The notes: generated by a model from the sequence alone, not told the origin. DNA of 62,404 bases from Acetatifactor sp. (GCA_022511385.1 JAFLRN010000008.1:1-62404), one strand, 5' to 3'. Positions 1-11,230 are shown, counted from the first letter of the stretch. Program-made: numbers and translations.

Positions 1-106
1 GCCCCCCTATCCGAAAGGTAGTGTGGCCTGCCATCGGCTCCTGCAAATGAATATTATGCTCAGGTACATAGTTTTTTAATGCTTCAATAACCGCTTTACT
101 TATCAT
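1..106 (-). CDS. murB: UDP-N-acetylmuramate dehydrogenase, N-terminal fragment
   Basis: Only the first 35 or so codons lie in the window; the gene runs off the left edge. The frame reads a MISKAV start, then EPMAGHTTFRIGG, the hallmark N-terminal segment of MurB (the E-P-M-x-x-H-T-T-F-x-I-G-G flavin-binding region). MurB reduces UDP-GlcNAc-enolpyruvate in peptidoglycan precursor synthesis in the cytoplasm. The ATG at 106 is assumed; a TTG at 130 in the same frame is an alternative, and a stop lies just upstream of it. The order hprK - ROK kinase - murB is common in Clostridia and supports the call. Confidence 0.8.
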   Translation of the reverse strand, partial: MISKAVIEALKNYVPEHNIHLQEPMAGHTTFRIGG

Positions 107-175
107 ATTCTGCCATTCCTGTTCTGACAAATCAATTTATTTCCACGAGGGTCAAATACCCATGTGTTTCAATAT

Positions 176-1138
176 TTAGCTCTGCTGCGGAGTATTTGAT
201 CCGAGCAGGATCAAGCCCGCCGCACCGTAGATACCCGCATCATTTCCCAGCTCTGCCAGTGCAAGCCTTACACCGCGGCAGGGAGGGAACGCATACTTTT
301 GCAGCTCCGGTTCCACGAAGCCCAGCAGGATCTCTCCTGCCTTGGAGACTCCGCCTCCGATGACGAACACCTCCGGATTTACCACATTGCCCACCATGGC
401 CAGCCCCTTGCCCAGATAACGGCCGAATCGTTCTGCGATTTCAATGGCAACCTGGTCGCCGGCCTTTACCGCGTCAAACACGGCCTTGGCGGACAGCTGA
501 CCCTCCCGCAGGGTACTGGGTTTTTCGTCTTCTGCCAGCCTTCTCCTTGCAAGCCGGACAATGCCTGTTGCAGAAGCATACTGCTCCAGGCACCCCTTGT
601 TCTTGCAGCCGCATTCCTCGATCTCACTGTCTTCAATATGGATATGCCCGATCTCTCCGGCAGCTCCCGTGGAGCCGGTGATGATCGCTCCGTTCACGAT
701 AATGCCGCCTCCCACGCCTGTGCCCAGGGTCACGGCCACCATGTTGCTGCATCCCTTACCGCCACCCTTCCACATTTCGCCAAAGGCCGCCACATTTGCG
801 TCGTTTGCAGCCTTCACCGGTACATTAATATATGCATGTAGCTGCTGGGGTATGTTAAGAGGTTTCCAGCCGATGTTCACCGCACCGCCCACCAGGGTTC
901 CCGCATCATCCACTGCGCCGGGCACACCGATGCCGATACCAGCCAGTTCTTCCTCGCTAATGCCCTTTTCTTTCATTTTCGCCAGAATGCTTTTTGCCAC
1001 ATCGGGAAGGATATTGACACCCTCATTGTCCTTCACGGTGGGTATCTCCCACTTGTCCAGCACACTGCCATCCGCATCAAAGAGCCCAAGCTTTACCGTG
1101 GTGCCGCCCACATCCACTCCGAATGCGTATTTTGCCAT
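176..1138 (-). CDS. glcK: ROK-family glucokinase
   Basis: 320-residue cytoplasmic sugar kinase that would phosphorylate glucose with ATP. The N-terminus has the phosphate-binding segment GVDVGGTTVKLGLFD. The middle has the catalytic region with NDANVAAFGE, and then the ROK zinc motif as CGCKNKGCLEQYAS. The GTGVGGGII glycine-rich stretch is also present. Length is typical of clostridial GlcK. It lies 33 bp downstream of hprK and upstream of murB on the same strand, so it is probably in that operon. Substrate specificity within ROK kinases cannot be fixed from sequence alone; glucose is the usual assignment in this gene order. Confidence 0.9.
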   Translation of the reverse strand: MAKYAFGVDVGGTTVKLGLFDADGSVLDKWEIPTVKDNEGVNILPDVAKSILAKMKEKGISEEELAGIGIGVPGAVDDAGTLVGGAVNIGWKPLNIPQQLHAYINVPVKAANDANVAAFGEMWKGGGKGCSNMVAVTLGTGVGGGIIVNGAIITGSTGAAGEIGHIHIEDSEIEECGCKNKGCLEQYASATGIVRLARRRLAEDEKPSTLREGQLSAKAVFDAVKAGDQVAIEIAERFGRYLGKGLAMVGNVVNPEVFVIGGGVSKAGEILLGFVEPELQKYAFPPCRGVRLALAELGNDAGIYGAAGLILLGSNTPQQS

Positions 1139-1171
1139 ATTCAGTGCCCTCCTGTCATTTGCGGTCGTGCT

Positions 1172-2113
1172 TTACTCTTCTTCCTCGTCCCTTTTCTTTG
1201 CCAGAGAATTCTGCACGCGGGTGTAGAGTTCCTGTGCTGCGTTGTAGCCCATCTTCTTCTGACGGTGGTTAACGGCTGCGGACTCACAGATGATGGCAAG
1301 GTTCCGTCCGGGACGAATGGGGATATTGTGGCAAACCACCTTGTTTCCCAGGTACTCCGTGTAATTTTCCTCCAGCCCAAGCCTGTCGTACTCTTTGTCC
1401 TTATCCCAGTCCTCCAGCCGGATCACAAGGTCCACGCTCTGGGATTCCTTTACAGAGGATGCTCCAAACAGCGCTTTGATATCCACGATTCCAATACCGC
1501 GGAGTTCGATCAAATGTTTCGTCACATCTGGTGCCGTTCCCACCAGGGTCTCGTCGCTGACCTTCCTAAGCTCCACCACATCGTCCGTCACCAGACGGTG
1601 GCCTCTTTTTACCAGCTCCAGTGCCGCCTCGGATTTACCGATTCCGCTCTCACCCGTGATCAGCACACCCTCACCGTACACATCCACCAGCACACCATGA
1701 ACGGAAATACAAGGGGCAAGCTCCACGTTCAGCCAGCGGATGGTTTCCGCCATGAAAGCAGAAGTGGCTTTCTTGGTGGAGAGCAGAGGAACATTGTTGG
1801 CGATGGCAGCCTGCATAAAAATAGGATCCGGCTGCAGCTCGCGGCAAAACACAATAGCGGGAATATCACAGCTCAACAATTCATTGGAAATCTCCCGCTT
1901 CCTCTCGTCGCTGAGGCTCTCCACATAAGTGTACTCCACAAATCCCACCACCTGAAGACGTGTGGCGTCGAAGTGTTCAAAATAACCTGTCAGCTGGAGC
2001 GCCGGGCGGTTAATGTCCGGCTGGGTAATACGGATTCCTTTTGTGTCGATCTCAGGTGTCAGATTTTCCAGCTTCATCTTCTCAATCAGCTTGTTCAAAG
2101 AAATGCTTGCCAT
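1172..2113 (-). CDS. hprK: HPr kinase/phosphorylase
   Basis: Bifunctional enzyme that phosphorylates or dephosphorylates Ser-46 of HPr and so sets carbon catabolite repression in Firmicutes. The Walker A loop is GESGIGKS in the central part, followed by the family's H-R-L-V-x-D-D motif (GHRLVTDDVVEL), and the C-terminal half has the HprK signature region around LRGIGIVDI. The frame stays open to 2272, but the ATG at 2113 is chosen because GAGGAAGAC lies just upstream and homologues begin MxSxSLxKL. 313 residues is the usual size. An acidic tail (KKRDEEEE) closes the protein. It is followed by glcK and murB. Confidence 0.93.
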   Translation of the reverse strand: MASISLNKLIEKMKLENLTPEIDTKGIRITQPDINRPALQLTGYFEHFDATRLQVVGFVEYTYVESLSDERKREISNELLSCDIPAIVFCRELQPDPIFMQAAIANNVPLLSTKKATSAFMAETIRWLNVELAPCISVHGVLVDVYGEGVLITGESGIGKSEAALELVKRGHRLVTDDVVELRKVSDETLVGTAPDVTKHLIELRGIGIVDIKALFGASSVKESQSVDLVIRLEDWDKDKEYDRLGLEENYTEYLGNKVVCHNIPIRPGRNLAIICESAAVNHRQKKMGYNAAQELYTRVQNSLAKKRDEEEE

Positions 2114-2311
2114 GTCTTCCTCGTTTCTGTGCGGCTTATAAGCTGCCCTGTTCCAAGGCCTTTCCGATACCAAGGAGCCCGCCCCGCCGCACTGTGGGAT
2201 GGCTCCATCTGCTACCTTTGATTGTACCACACAGCAGTTTAGATGTGAAGTAAATTTATTTCTGCTGTTCATTCCGGGCCGCTATAAGGTTATTTTTCAC
2301 ACATCAACCAT

Positions 2312-2354
2312 GCAAGTGACGCTATAAAAGCTGCTGTTTATAGCCGTCACTTGC
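2312..2354. repeat. Hairpin with GCAAGTGACG ends overlapping the uvrC stop
   Basis: A 43-base near-perfect hairpin: GCAAGTGACG plus CTATAAA on one side and TTTATAG plus CCGTCACTTGC on the other, loop about 8 bases. The uvrC stop codon (2347-2349) lies inside one arm. No U-tract follows on the minus strand, so it is not an ordinary terminator. The terminal motif GCRAGTGACG also occurs at 14628 and at both ends of the composite palindrome 54919-55316, so this is probably the smallest member of a dispersed repeat family. Confidence 0.6.
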
Positions 2355-4224
2355 TGTTATCTTCCTTTTCACGAAAAAACCGATAAATCCCCTCCGCAGC
2401 CCGCCGGTTCAGTTCCGGCAGTTTCTCCAGCTCCTCCACTGACGCCGCCTTAATCTCCTCAATCGACTTAAAATGCCGCATGAGCGCCTTCCTGCGAGCC
2501 GGCCCCACCCCGGGAATATCATCCAGCACCGACTTCACCTGAGCCTTACTCCGCAGCGAACGATGATACTCAATCGCAAAGCGGTGTGCCTCATCCTGCA
2601 CCCTGGTGACCAGCTTAAAACCTTCCGAATGAGTATCGATGGGAAGTTCAATATTATTGAAATACAGCCCTCTGGTCCGGTGATTATCATCCTTCACCAT
2701 CCCACAGACCGGGATGTTAATGTGCAGCTCTTCCAGCACGGACAGCGCAATATTTACCTGCCCCCGGCCGCCATCCATCATCAACAGATCCGGAAACCTG
2801 GTAAAGCTGCCGTACTCCTGATCCAGCTCCTTCTTCTCCAGCTCCCGGCTCTCTTCTATACCATGGCGGAAGCGCCTGGTCAGCACCTCCCGCATGCAGG
2901 CGTAATCGTCGGGTCCAGACACCGTCTTGATCCGGAACTTTCTGTAATCACTGGGCTTCGGCTTTCCCTTCTCAAACACGATCATGGAGCCCACATTCTC
3001 AAAGCCATTGATATTGGAAATGTCGAAGGCTTCCATGCGTTCAATATGGGGCAGCCCCAGCAGCTCTGCAATCTCCTTCACCGCGCCGATGGTCCGGCCC
3101 TCCTCCCGCTTCAGCCGCTCCCTGTCCTGTTCCAGGATATGTTTTGCATTCTGGGCCGCCAGCTCCACCAGTTTCTCTTTGGAACCGATCTTCGGTACCC
3201 TGAGGTACACTCTCGCCCCTTTCCGCTCCGTCAGCCATTTTTCGATGAGCGCGCTGTCTTCTATCTCATACTGAAGCATCAGTTCCCTGGGGATAAAGGG
3301 CGTTCCAGCGTAAAACTGTTTCACGAAATTTTCCAGGATTCCGGCCTTTTCATTTTCCGTCACATGTGTCATATAATAATGTTCACGGCCTATCAGTCTG
3401 CCGTCGCGCACAAAAAATACCTGGACCACGGCCTCTCTCTCGTCCTGGTACAATGCAATGATATCCTTGTCCTCTCCCACACTGTCAGTGATCTTCTGCT
3501 TCTGGGAGACGGATTTTACGCTGTTGTACAAATCCCTGTAACCTGCGGCGGCCTCGAAATCCAGCTCCTCCGCAGCGGCTTTCATCTTTCCCTCCAGGTC
3601 CTTCAGGATCATATTATAGTTTCCGTTCAGGAACTCCAGGGCCTGATCCACCTGCTCCCGATACTGTTCCTTTGTGATGTATCCCTGGCAGGGAGCCTTG
3701 CACTGCTTGATATGATAATTCAGGCAGGGCCGTTCCAGGCCGATGTCCCTGGGCAGGCTTCGGTTACAGGTCCGCAGATTGTACAGCTTGTTCAGCAGCT
3801 CGATGGTATCCTTCACAGCCGCTGCACTGGTGTAGGGTCCGTAATATTTCGACTTATCCTTCTTCATAGTCCGGGAAAAGAGAATGCGCGGATACTCCTC
3901 CCCCAGGGTGACCTTAATGTAGGGATAGGTCTTGTCATCTTTTAAAAGGGTGTTGTATTTTGGGGAATTTTCTTTGATCAGATTGTTTTCCAGCACAAGA
4001 GCCTCCAGCTCCGAGTCGGTGACAATGTACTCGAAGCGGGCGATCAGAGAGACCATCTTGTCAATCATGGGACCGCGCCCGATATTATCCCTGAAATAGG
4101 ATCGGACGCGGTTGTGTAGATTTATGGCTTTCCCTACATATAAAATGACATCCTTGTCATCTCTCATAATGTAGACGCCTGGCTCCTTGGGGAGCTTTTT
4201 TAGTTCTTCTTCAATGTTAAACAT
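2347..4224 (-). CDS. uvrC: UvrABC excinuclease subunit C
   Basis: 625-residue nucleotide-excision-repair endonuclease that makes both incisions around a lesion loaded by UvrA/UvrB. Domains in order: N-terminal GIY-YIG nuclease ([19 protein letters not shown], residues about 15-35), a cysteine cluster [13 protein letters not shown] near 170-180, a UVR coiled coil near 205-235 ([12 protein letters not shown]), the RNase H-like second nuclease with EAFDISN, and C-terminal helix-hairpin-helix ([17 protein letters not shown]). Start supported by AGGAAGCTC before ATG. It sits 7 bp downstream of ftsH. All domains look intact. Confidence 0.96.
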   Translation of the reverse strand: MFNIEEELKKLPKEPGVYIMRDDKDVILYVGKAINLHNRVRSYFRDNIGRGPMIDKMVSLIARFEYIVTDSELEALVLENNLIKENSPKYNTLLKDDKTYPYIKVTLGEEYPRILFSRTMKKDKSKYYGPYTSAAAVKDTIELLNKLYNLRTCNRSLPRDIGLERPCLNYHIKQCKAPCQGYITKEQYREQVDQALEFLNGNYNMILKDLEGKMKAAAEELDFEAAAGYRDLYNSVKSVSQKQKITDSVGEDKDIIALYQDEREAVVQVFFVRDGRLIGREHYYMTHVTENEKAGILENFVKQFYAGTPFIPRELMLQYEIEDSALIEKWLTERKGARVYLRVPKIGSKEKLVELAAQNAKHILEQDRERLKREEGRTIGAVKEIAELLGLPHIERMEAFDISNINGFENVGSMIVFEKGKPKPSDYRKFRIKTVSGPDDYACMREVLTRRFRHGIEESRELEKKELDQEYGSFTRFPDLLMMDGGRGQVNIALSVLEELHINIPVCGMVKDDNHRTRGLYFNNIELPIDTHSEGFKLVTRVQDEAHRFAIEYHRSLRSKAQVKSVLDDIPGVGPARRKALMRHFKSIEEIKAASVEELEKLPELNRRAAEGIYRFFREKEDNSK

Positions 4225-4231
4225 GAGCTTC

Positions 4232-6472
4232 CTAATCTATCTTTCCGTTGGAAAATCTACCTACCGGGCGGTCATCCTGTTCCGGCTGAGAAGGCTGCGC
4301 TGCTTCTGTCCCGTCAGGCTCCCTGGCCTCACCCGGCAGTACCACCGGCGGCGGCAATTCTACAGAACCGGCTGACTTAACAGAATCGACTGGCTCCTCT
4401 GACTTCTCCGCCTTCTGAGTAGATTTCTCGGCGGACTTCTCCGTCTGTACTGAAGCCGTCTCGGTTTTTTCAGTTTCCTCCGATTTTTTCTCCGGCTCCG
4501 GCAAGCCTTTCTCCCTTCGGAAGATTTCCATAAATTCCTTGCCGGTGATAGTCTCCTTCTCGATCAGGTACTCCGCCAGCTTATCCATAACCTGTCTGTT
4601 GTCCCGCAGCAGCTCCAGTGCCTTGTCATAGCTCTCCTTCAGGATTTCCACCACCTCGGCGTCCACCTCGGCGGCAGTGGCGTCGCTGCAGATCAGCTCC
4701 GCTCTTCCCTCCAGGTACTGGCTCTCAATGGTAGCCAGCGCTGCAAGGCCGAACTTCTTGCTCATGCCAAATCGGGTCACCATGTTACGGGCAATGCTCG
4801 TTGCTCTCTCAATATCGTTGGCTGCACCGGTGGTCACGGTATCAAACACGATCTCCTCCGCCGCCCGGCCGCCCACCAGGCCCACCAGCATATCCCTAAG
4901 CTCCGCTTCTGTATTCAGATATTTCTCCTCCTCGGGCACCTGCATCACATAGCCCAAGGCCCCCATGGTTCTGGGCACAATGGTAATCTTCTGCACTGGC
5001 TCGGAGTTTTTCTGAAGGGCGCTGATCAGCGCATGACCCACCTCATGATAGGACACGATACGGCGCTCTTCCTTGCTCATGATGCGGTCCTTCTTTTCCT
5101 TACCTACCAGCACCACCTCAACGGCATCGAACAGGTCTTTCTGGCACACAAACTCCCTGTGTTCCTTGACTGCATTGATGGCGGCCTCATTGATCATATT
5201 CGCCAGATCGGAACCCACTGCGCCGCTTGTGGCCAGAGCAATGGCGTCAAGATCCACGCTCTCGTCCATTTTCACGTCCTTGGCATGAACCTTCAATATT
5301 TCCACCCGGCCCTTCAGGTCAGGCTTATCCACGATGATACGCCTGTCAAAACGCCCGGGACGCAGCAACGCTTTATCCAGAATTTCAGGACGGTTGGTGG
5401 CACCAAGAATCAGAATACCCTTGGAGCTGTCAAAGCCGTCCATCTCGGACAGCAGCTGGTTCAGGGTCTGCTCCCGCTCTTCGTTACCGCCGCCGTATTT
5501 GGAGTCACGGCTCCTTCCGATGGCATCAATCTCGTCTATAAAGATAATGCAGGGCGCGTTCTTTGTGGCCTCCTTAAACAGGTCGCGGACACGGCTTGCG
5601 CCCACGCCCACATACAGCTCGATAAAGTCAGAACCTGTCAGGGAGAAAAAGGGTACATGGGCTTCGCCCGCTACAGCCTTTGCCAGAAGCGTCTTACCCG
5701 TTCCGGGAGGTCCCACCAGCAGCGCTCCCTTGGGCAGCCTTGCACCGATCTTGGAATACTTTCCGGGATTGTGAAGGAAATCCACCACCTCAACCAGGGA
5801 TTCCTTCGCCTCGTCCTCGCCCGCCACATCCTTGAAGGTCACGCCGGTCTCCTTCTGCACGTATACTTTAGCGTTGCTTTTTCCCACGCCCATCGGTCCG
5901 CCGCTGCCGCTCATCTTGCGGAACAACATACTCAGAAGTACCCACATGAGGAGGATCGGCAGGACGATGCTCACGATATTCAGGATCCAATCGGAACTGT
6001 CGCTGAGGGTCCTGTATCCTTCTATCCCATGTTCCTCCAGCCTTGCCACCAGGGTGGTCATGTCCTCCATGAGGATGGTGGTATACTGTTCCGGCGTATT
6101 CTGGCCATAAAATCCAAAACCAAATCCATAACCGGGCAGGTTATTGTCCGAAGTCTGCCCGTCCGTGTTTCTCTTCAGGGTGAATTGTATTTTTCCGCTG
6201 CTTAACAGGTTTACCTCCTGTACCCTGTCCGCCTCGACATATTCCAGGAACTTAGTATAAGTAACCTCTTGGCTGTCGCCGCTTCCGGAGATATACCTCA
6301 TGATGTTAAGCATAAGAATCAGGGTTCCCAGCGTAACCAGGACCACCAGTATTATACTGGGGCGTCTTGGAGAATCTCCGCCACGTCCGCCACCCGCTCC
6401 GCTTCCGCCGGAACCGCTTCCACCGTTTCCATATCCACCGCCATTGTCATATTGGTTCAGTTGATTGTCCAT
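4232..6472 (-). CDS. ftsH: ATP-dependent zinc metalloprotease FtsH
   Basis: 746-residue membrane AAA+ protease that degrades misassembled membrane and regulatory proteins. Two membrane segments (about 39-60 and 161-184) flank an extracytoplasmic loop. Walker A GPPGTGKT is at 254-261, Walker B IIFIDEID at 309-316, the second region of homology ([21 protein letters not shown]) near 358-378, and the zinc site HEVGH at 476-480. Two features are unusual: a glycine/serine-rich cytoplasmic N-terminus of about 25 residues, and a roughly 100-residue Lys/Glu/Ser/Thr-rich low-complexity C-terminal tail beyond the protease domain. GGAGTTACT precedes the ATG. Confidence 0.96.
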   Translation of the reverse strand: MDNQLNQYDNGGGYGNGGSGSGGSGAGGGRGGDSPRRPSIILVVLVTLGTLILMLNIMRYISGSGDSQEVTYTKFLEYVEADRVQEVNLLSSGKIQFTLKRNTDGQTSDNNLPGYGFGFGFYGQNTPEQYTTILMEDMTTLVARLEEHGIEGYRTLSDSSDWILNIVSIVLPILLMWVLLSMLFRKMSGSGGPMGVGKSNAKVYVQKETGVTFKDVAGEDEAKESLVEVVDFLHNPGKYSKIGARLPKGALLVGPPGTGKTLLAKAVAGEAHVPFFSLTGSDFIELYVGVGASRVRDLFKEATKNAPCIIFIDEIDAIGRSRDSKYGGGNEEREQTLNQLLSEMDGFDSSKGILILGATNRPEILDKALLRPGRFDRRIIVDKPDLKGRVEILKVHAKDVKMDESVDLDAIALATSGAVGSDLANMINEAAINAVKEHREFVCQKDLFDAVEVVLVGKEKKDRIMSKEERRIVSYHEVGHALISALQKNSEPVQKITIVPRTMGALGYVMQVPEEEKYLNTEAELRDMLVGLVGGRAAEEIVFDTVTTGAANDIERATSIARNMVTRFGMSKKFGLAALATIESQYLEGRAELICSDATAAEVDAEVVEILKESYDKALELLRDNRQVMDKLAEYLIEKETITGKEFMEIFRREKGLPEPEKKSEETEKTETASVQTEKSAEKSTQKAEKSEEPVDSVKSAGSVELPPPVVLPGEAREPDGTEAAQPSQPEQDDRPVGRFSNGKID

Positions 6473-6650
6473 AGTAACTCCATTTCGGTTGATTTTATTT
6501 TTACATATAGATGATATAAATATAAGTTTCCCTTTTCGGGTGAAAATAAATCTATTTTATTATAGAAAGAAGCGTTTAATAAATCAATAGAATTATTGTG
6601 AAAAAAAGGTGTCCAACGATAAAAGATTTATAAAATCCTGTCAAAAAGCA

Positions 6651-6693
6651 CAAAAAGAGACGGCGTTATGGTGAAGACCGATAACGCCGCCTC
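6651..6693 (-). terminator. Intrinsic terminator after the 6733-7503 lipoprotein gene
   Basis: Minus-strand RNA reads GAGGCGGCGTTAT, an 11-base loop, ATAACGCCGTCTC, then UUUUUG. The stem is 13 bp with one G-U, and the U-tract is immediate. It lies 40 bp past the lipoprotein stop and separates that gene from ftsH. Confidence 0.85.
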
Positions 6694-6732
6694 TTATATC
6701 TGTTATTGTTCTATGGCAACACAGTGTATTTC

Positions 6733-7503
6733 CTACTTCTTTTCCATCGTGCCAAGCATAATTGTCATGGTATCCAGAACCATCTGTTTCTGGTCTTCCG
6801 CGTAATAGGTTCCGGTACACACAAAACCGTAGCCATCCTTTTCTGCATAGATAGCAATCTGTGTGGTAGGCGGAATGGCCAAAAGTGCCTCGCGTCCGCC
6901 GGAAGCTTCAATCTGCGCCTCTGTATAAACACCCTCTTCAATCAGCAGGTCGATCATCTCGTCGTTGATCTTGGTAACAACTTCCGAATAAATTACTTTC
7001 TCACCGTCCAGAGTGCGGACATCCATACTTTCGATGGTGATAGCATCATTGTATGTCTCCGTAAATCCCCCCTGCAGCTCTTTCAGTGCATCATCGATCC
7101 AATTCTTCGATAACTTTGACGTAGACACCAGGCTCACGCTGATATTAACGGCCTGAGTGGTAGTTACCGTCTCCATCCATGCAATCTGAAGCGGATTATC
7201 CAGAATCTTCATCCACTCACCGGCAGGGAAGGAATAGCTCATCTGACTGTTTGAAATAGTCTCCAGCTCCATGTCACTGTAGTCAGCAGCTTCGATCACG
7301 GGATAATTCTCCGCGTTGTCACCACCGCCCTGCTCCTGATCGGAAGTATCGTCAACATTGCTGCCCCCCCTGTTTTCTTCATTGGTCGTATGACGATCCC
7401 GGGAACTTTCTCTAATATTTGAATCATCTCCTCCGCATCCCGTCAGCAGAACAAAGGCAACCGCCAACACCAAAACTGCACTTCTCCTAAATAACGATTT
7501 CAT
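6733..7503 (-). CDS. Putative lipoprotein of unknown function
   Basis: 256 residues. A type II signal peptide is clear: MKSLFRRSAVLVLAVAFVLL then TGC as lipobox, with cysteine about residue 23. A linker rich in Asp, Asn, Gly and Glu follows, then a globular domain of about 180 residues. The domain includes a typical 'effort to fit a fold' pattern (YSFPAGEWMKI, GYGFVCTGTYYAEDQKQMVLDTMTIM) resembling small secreted PsbP/DUF1795-like folds, but no family is claimed. AAGGAGAGG precedes the ATG. It is monocistronic with a strong terminator downstream. Expected outside the cell, tethered to the membrane. Confidence 0.75.
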   Translation of the reverse strand: MKSLFRRSAVLVLAVAFVLLTGCGGDDSNIRESSRDRHTTNEENRGGSNVDDTSDQEQGGGDNAENYPVIEAADYSDMELETISNSQMSYSFPAGEWMKILDNPLQIAWMETVTTTQAVNISVSLVSTSKLSKNWIDDALKELQGGFTETYNDAITIESMDVRTLDGEKVIYSEVVTKINDEMIDLLIEEGVYTEAQIEASGGREALLAIPPTTQIAIYAEKDGYGFVCTGTYYAEDQKQMVLDTMTIMLGTMEKK

Positions 7504-7667
7504 TTCTTTTCCTCTCCTTTTCTAGCCAAGGTCTGTTTCATAAACAGACCGGCTCCATATGATCATTTTCAGTACAAATCGAAATTTTAGCACACCGTAT
7601 TCCTTCTGTCAAGCGCGCCCAAGATCATCAAACATGGGGTACTGTTTACACCATGCTCAATTCTGCT

Positions 7668-7817
7668 CAGCCCTGTCAATGTCCTGACCGCAGACCGCCT
7701 AAGCACGTCGGAACTTGGTGAGGTACTTTCGAGCCAGCCTCTGTCACGCAGAGCTTGTTCCGCTAATGTGCGCAGCCGAGCGAAAGCGCGTCTGCCAAAA
7801 GGACATTGACAGGGCTG
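7668..7817 (+). repeat. Structured repeat element, copy E1
   Basis: The 467-base gap 7504-7970 holds this 150-base nested hairpin. The outer stem CAGCCCTGTCAATGTCCT pairs perfectly with the 3' arm at 7800-7817, and weaker pairing extends it outward (TGTTTACAC with GTGTAAAGCA). Inside lie a hairpin with loop GGTACTTTC closed by TGGTga/gaGCCA (7718-7737) and a second hairpin CTCTG-tcacg-CAGAG. The core matches copy E2 (54931-55081, opposite orientation) closely while the outer arms differ yet stay self-complementary. No open frame crosses it convincingly. A probable promoter for the next gene lies between 7890 and 7920. Confidence 0.75.
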
Positions 7818-7970
7818 GGCTTCACTCGTAAGAGGTACGTGTAAAGCAGCAAACCTACACACAAAAATCAGTTTGCATCATTTTAACCATTCCAATATAG
7901 AAAAATCTGTGATAAAATACAAAAGTGGTTGTTTTTGTCATAAGCGCCGTAAAACGGCAAGAGAGGGAAT

Positions 7971-9446
7971 ATGAGACCAGGTTTTGACAACGAAAAATAT
8001 TTAAAAATGCAGTCTGAACACATTAAGGAGCGCATCAGCCAGTTCGGGGACAAGCTGTATCTGGAATTCGGTGGAAAGCTATTTGACGACTATCACGCCT
8101 CCAGGGTACTTCCCGGATTTGCACCCGATTCCAAGCTCAGGATGCTGATGCAGCTCTCCGATTACGCGGAGATCGTCATTGTCATCAATGCTGCCGATAT
8201 CGAGAAGAACAAGGTCCGCGGCGACCTGGGGATTACCTATGATGTGGATGTGCTCCGGCTGCGGGATGAATTCCTGCAGAAGGGCCTGTTCGTGGGCAGC
8301 GTGGTCATCACCCACTATGCCGGTCAGAACAGCGCCAACCAGTTCAAGGCAAAGCTGGAAAAGAAAAACATCCGGGTATACCTCCATTATACCATCGAGG
8401 GCTACCCCTCCAACGTACCGCTGATCGTCAGCGAAAACGGTTACGGAAAAAACGATTACATAGAGACCTCCCGGCCGCTGGTCGTCATCACGGCTCCCGG
8501 CCCGGGCAGCGGAAAAATGGCCACCTGCCTCTCCCAGCTCTACCACGACAATCTCAGGGGAATCAAGGCCGGGTATGCAAAATTCGAGACATTCCCCGTA
8601 TGGAACCTTCCGCTGAAGCATCCCGTGAATCTGGCCTATGAGGCCGCGACGGCGGATCTGAATGATGTGAATATGATCGACCCGTTCCATCTGGAAGCAT
8701 ATGGCCAGACCGCTGTAAACTATAACCGGGACATTGAAATTTTCCCCGTATTGAACGCTATTTTTGAGGGCATCTACGGCAGCAACCCATACAAATCCCC
8801 AACTGACATGGGTGTCAACATGGCAGGAAACTGCATTGTTGACGACGAAGCCTGCTGCCAGGCCTCTTTGATGGAGATCATTCGCCGCTACTACGCTGCC
8901 CTGAACAAAGTAGTTCGGGACGAGGGGACGGAGAATGAGGTCTATAAGATCGAGCTTTTGATGAATCAGGCCAAAATTTCCACAGATGACAGAAGTGTCA
9001 CTTTGGCTGCCAGGCAGCGCGCGGAGGAACTTGGCGTTCCTACCGCGGCCATAGAGCTGGCAGACGGACATATTATCACCTCCAAGACCACTGATTTTCT
9101 GGGCGCATCCGCTGCGCTTTTGCTGAATGCCCTGAAATATTTGGCAGGCGTGGATCATGACACACGGCTTATTAAGCCGGAAGCCATCGAGCCCATTCAG
9201 GATCTGAAGGTCCGCTACCTGGGCGGAAAGAATCCCAGACTGCATACGGACGAGGCGCTGATCGCCCTGACTCTGGCAGCCTGCACGGATGAAAACGCAA
9301 AGCGTGCCCTGGAGCAGCTTCCCTCCCTTCGGGGCTGTCAGGTCCATACCTCCGTCATGCTCTCCGAGGTGGACATGAAAATATTCAAAAAGCTGGGCAT
9401 GGATCTTACCAGCGAGCCCGTCCAGACCGGAAAGAAGAGATATTAG
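7971..9446 (+). CDS. DUF1846 family protein
   Basis: 491 residues with the characteristic N-terminal DUF1846 segment ([19 protein letters not shown], then [17 protein letters not shown]) and the later [13 protein letters not shown] stretch, which resembles a nucleotide-binding loop. This is a cytoplasmic family widespread in Firmicutes with solved structures but no settled biochemical role. The start is ATG after GAGAGGGAAT. It lies 55 bp upstream of pyrG on the same strand and may be co-transcribed with it. Length is typical and no frame damage is seen. Confidence 0.9.
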   Translation: MRPGFDNEKYLKMQSEHIKERISQFGDKLYLEFGGKLFDDYHASRVLPGFAPDSKLRMLMQLSDYAEIVIVINAADIEKNKVRGDLGITYDVDVLRLRDEFLQKGLFVGSVVITHYAGQNSANQFKAKLEKKNIRVYLHYTIEGYPSNVPLIVSENGYGKNDYIETSRPLVVITAPGPGSGKMATCLSQLYHDNLRGIKAGYAKFETFPVWNLPLKHPVNLAYEAATADLNDVNMIDPFHLEAYGQTAVNYNRDIEIFPVLNAIFEGIYGSNPYKSPTDMGVNMAGNCIVDDEACCQASLMEIIRRYYAALNKVVRDEGTENEVYKIELLMNQAKISTDDRSVTLAARQRAEELGVPTAAIELADGHIITSKTTDFLGASAALLLNALKYLAGVDHDTRLIKPEAIEPIQDLKVRYLGGKNPRLHTDEALIALTLAACTDENAKRALEQLPSLRGCQVHTSVMLSEVDMKIFKKLGMDLTSEPVQTGKKRY

Positions 9447-9501
9447 CGCGCTGCCGGACACCAGCCGAATAGCATACTTGCAGCGCAGAAAAGAGGAGTT
9501 T

Positions 9502-11112
9502 ATGCCAGTAAAATACGTGTTTGTCACCGGCGGCGTTGTCTCCGGCCTGGGAAAAGGCATCACAGCGGCTTCCCTGGGAAGACTTCTGAAAGCCAGAGGC
9601 TATAAGGTCACCATGCAGAAATTTGATCCCTACATTAATATAGATCCGGGTACCATGAATCCCATCCAGCACGGCGAGGTGTTCGTCACCGACGACGGCG
9701 CCGAGACGGATCTTGACCTTGGACATTATGAGCGCTTTATCGACGAAAGCCTGGACAAAAATTCCAATGTGACCACCGGAAAGGTTTACTGGTCGGTGCT
9801 TCAGAAGGAGCGCCGGGGTGATTACGGCGGCGGCACCGTCCAGGTGATCCCCCATATCACAAACGAGATCAAAAGCCGGTTCTACCGCAACTTTACCGAT
9901 CCCGATACCCGCATTGCCATCATTGAGGTGGGCGGCACCGTGGGTGATATCGAGAGCCAGCCATTCTTAGAATCCATCCGTCAGTTCCAGCACGATGTTG
10001 GGCACGACAATGCTATTTTGATTCATGTGACACTGATCCCTTATATCAGCGCCTCCCAGGAGCTGAAGACAAAGCCCACCCAGGCCAGTGTAAAGGATCT
10101 GCAGGGAATGGGTATCCAGCCCGACATCATTGTATGCCGCAGCGAACATCCCCTGGAGCAGTCCATAAAGGACAAGATTGCCCTGTTCTGTAATGTGCCC
10201 AGCAGCCGGGTATTGCAGAATCTGGATGTGGAATATCTCTACGAAGCGCCCCTGGCCATGGAAAAGGAACGCCTGGCACAGGTGGCCTGCGAGTGTCTCC
10301 ATCTGGACTGTCCGGAGCCCGACCTTGGGGACTGGGAGAAAATGGTGGACGATCTGAAGCATCCCACTGACGAAGTACAGGTTGCTCTGGTGGGCAAATA
10401 TGTCTCCCTCCATGACGCTTATATCAGCGTGGTGGAAGCCTTAAAGCACGGTGGCATCACCAACCATACCACCGTCCATATCAAGTGGATCGACTCCGAG
10501 ACCGTCACAAAGGAAAATGTGTCGGAACTCCTTGGTGACTGCAACGGCATCCTGATTCCCGGCGGCTTCGGCTCACGGGGAATAGAGGGAAAAATTGAAG
10601 CCATCACCTACGCGCGTACCACAGGCAGACCTCTGCTGGGCCTGTGCCTGGGAATGCAGCTCACGATTGTAGAATATGCCCGGAATGTGATCGGTTACAA
10701 CGACGCCCACAGCATTGAGCTTGACCCCTCCACCACCCATCCCGTGATCGCGCTGATGCCCGACCAGAACGGTGTGGAGGATATCGGCGGCACGCTGAGG
10801 CTGGGCGCTTATCCCTGCATTTTGGACAAGGAGTCAAGAGCATACCGGCTTTATGGCGAGGAAACCATCTATGAGAGACACCGCCACCGCTACGAGGTAA
10901 ATAACGACTATCGAGCGGTGCTGACAGAGAACGGCCTGCGACTCTCCGGCACCTCTCCAGACGGACGGATCGTGGAGATGTGCGAGATCACGGAGCATCC
11001 CTTCTTTGTGGCCACCCAGGGACACCCCGAGCTGAAATCCCGTCCTAACAAGCCCCATCCGCTGTTCAGGGGATTTGTGGCTGCTGCATTAGAGAATAAG
11101 AAAAAACAGTGA
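9502..11112 (+). CDS. pyrG: CTP synthase (glutamine-hydrolysing)
   Basis: Converts UTP to CTP with ATP and glutamine-derived ammonia, the last step of pyrimidine ribonucleotide synthesis. The N-terminal synthetase domain starts [20 protein letters not shown] and has the [12 protein letters not shown] motif. The C-terminal class I glutamine amidotransferase has the oxyanion/nucleophile loop GLCLGMQL and the His-Glu of GHPEL. 536 residues from the ATG at 9502, chosen over an upstream in-frame start because AGAGGAGTTT lies directly before it. A GC-rich hairpin (11126-11160) follows the stop without a clear U-tract. Confidence 0.97.
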   Translation: MPVKYVFVTGGVVSGLGKGITAASLGRLLKARGYKVTMQKFDPYINIDPGTMNPIQHGEVFVTDDGAETDLDLGHYERFIDESLDKNSNVTTGKVYWSVLQKERRGDYGGGTVQVIPHITNEIKSRFYRNFTDPDTRIAIIEVGGTVGDIESQPFLESIRQFQHDVGHDNAILIHVTLIPYISASQELKTKPTQASVKDLQGMGIQPDIIVCRSEHPLEQSIKDKIALFCNVPSSRVLQNLDVEYLYEAPLAMEKERLAQVACECLHLDCPEPDLGDWEKMVDDLKHPTDEVQVALVGKYVSLHDAYISVVEALKHGGITNHTTVHIKWIDSETVTKENVSELLGDCNGILIPGGFGSRGIEGKIEAITYARTTGRPLLGLCLGMQLTIVEYARNVIGYNDAHSIELDPSTTHPVIALMPDQNGVEDIGGTLRLGAYPCILDKESRAYRLYGEETIYERHRHRYEVNNDYRAVLTENGLRLSGTSPDGRIVEMCEITEHPFFVATQGHPELKSRPNKPHPLFRGFVAAALENKKKQ

Positions 11113-11230
11113 CATAATAGGGAATGACCGCCGGGCTTTGTGCATCCAAGTTCGGCGGTCTCACATAAATTACTGCTAAAACATAAAATCAAATTCCCCA
11201 CAGCAAGCCGAATGCGCTTTAATGCATTGG

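Noticed and set aside
2114..2272. 53-residue N-terminal extension of HprK
   Set aside because: The internal ATG at 2113 has a good ribosome site and matches the family start; the extension is unconserved in character.
2473..3945. 490-residue open frame opposite uvrC
   Set aside because: Antisense shadow of a clear uvrC gene, with low-complexity composition typical of shadow frames.
7587..7862. 91-residue minus-strand open frame across element E1
   Set aside because: It runs through the stems of a structured repeat, lacks a ribosome site and encodes no recognisable protein.
8079..9563. 494-residue open frame opposite the DUF1846 gene
   Set aside because: Antisense shadow; the plus-strand protein is a recognised conserved family with a proper ribosome site.
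11126..11160. Hairpin after pyrG as a rho-independent terminator
   Set aside because: Stem is good but no U-tract follows; kept only as a note.
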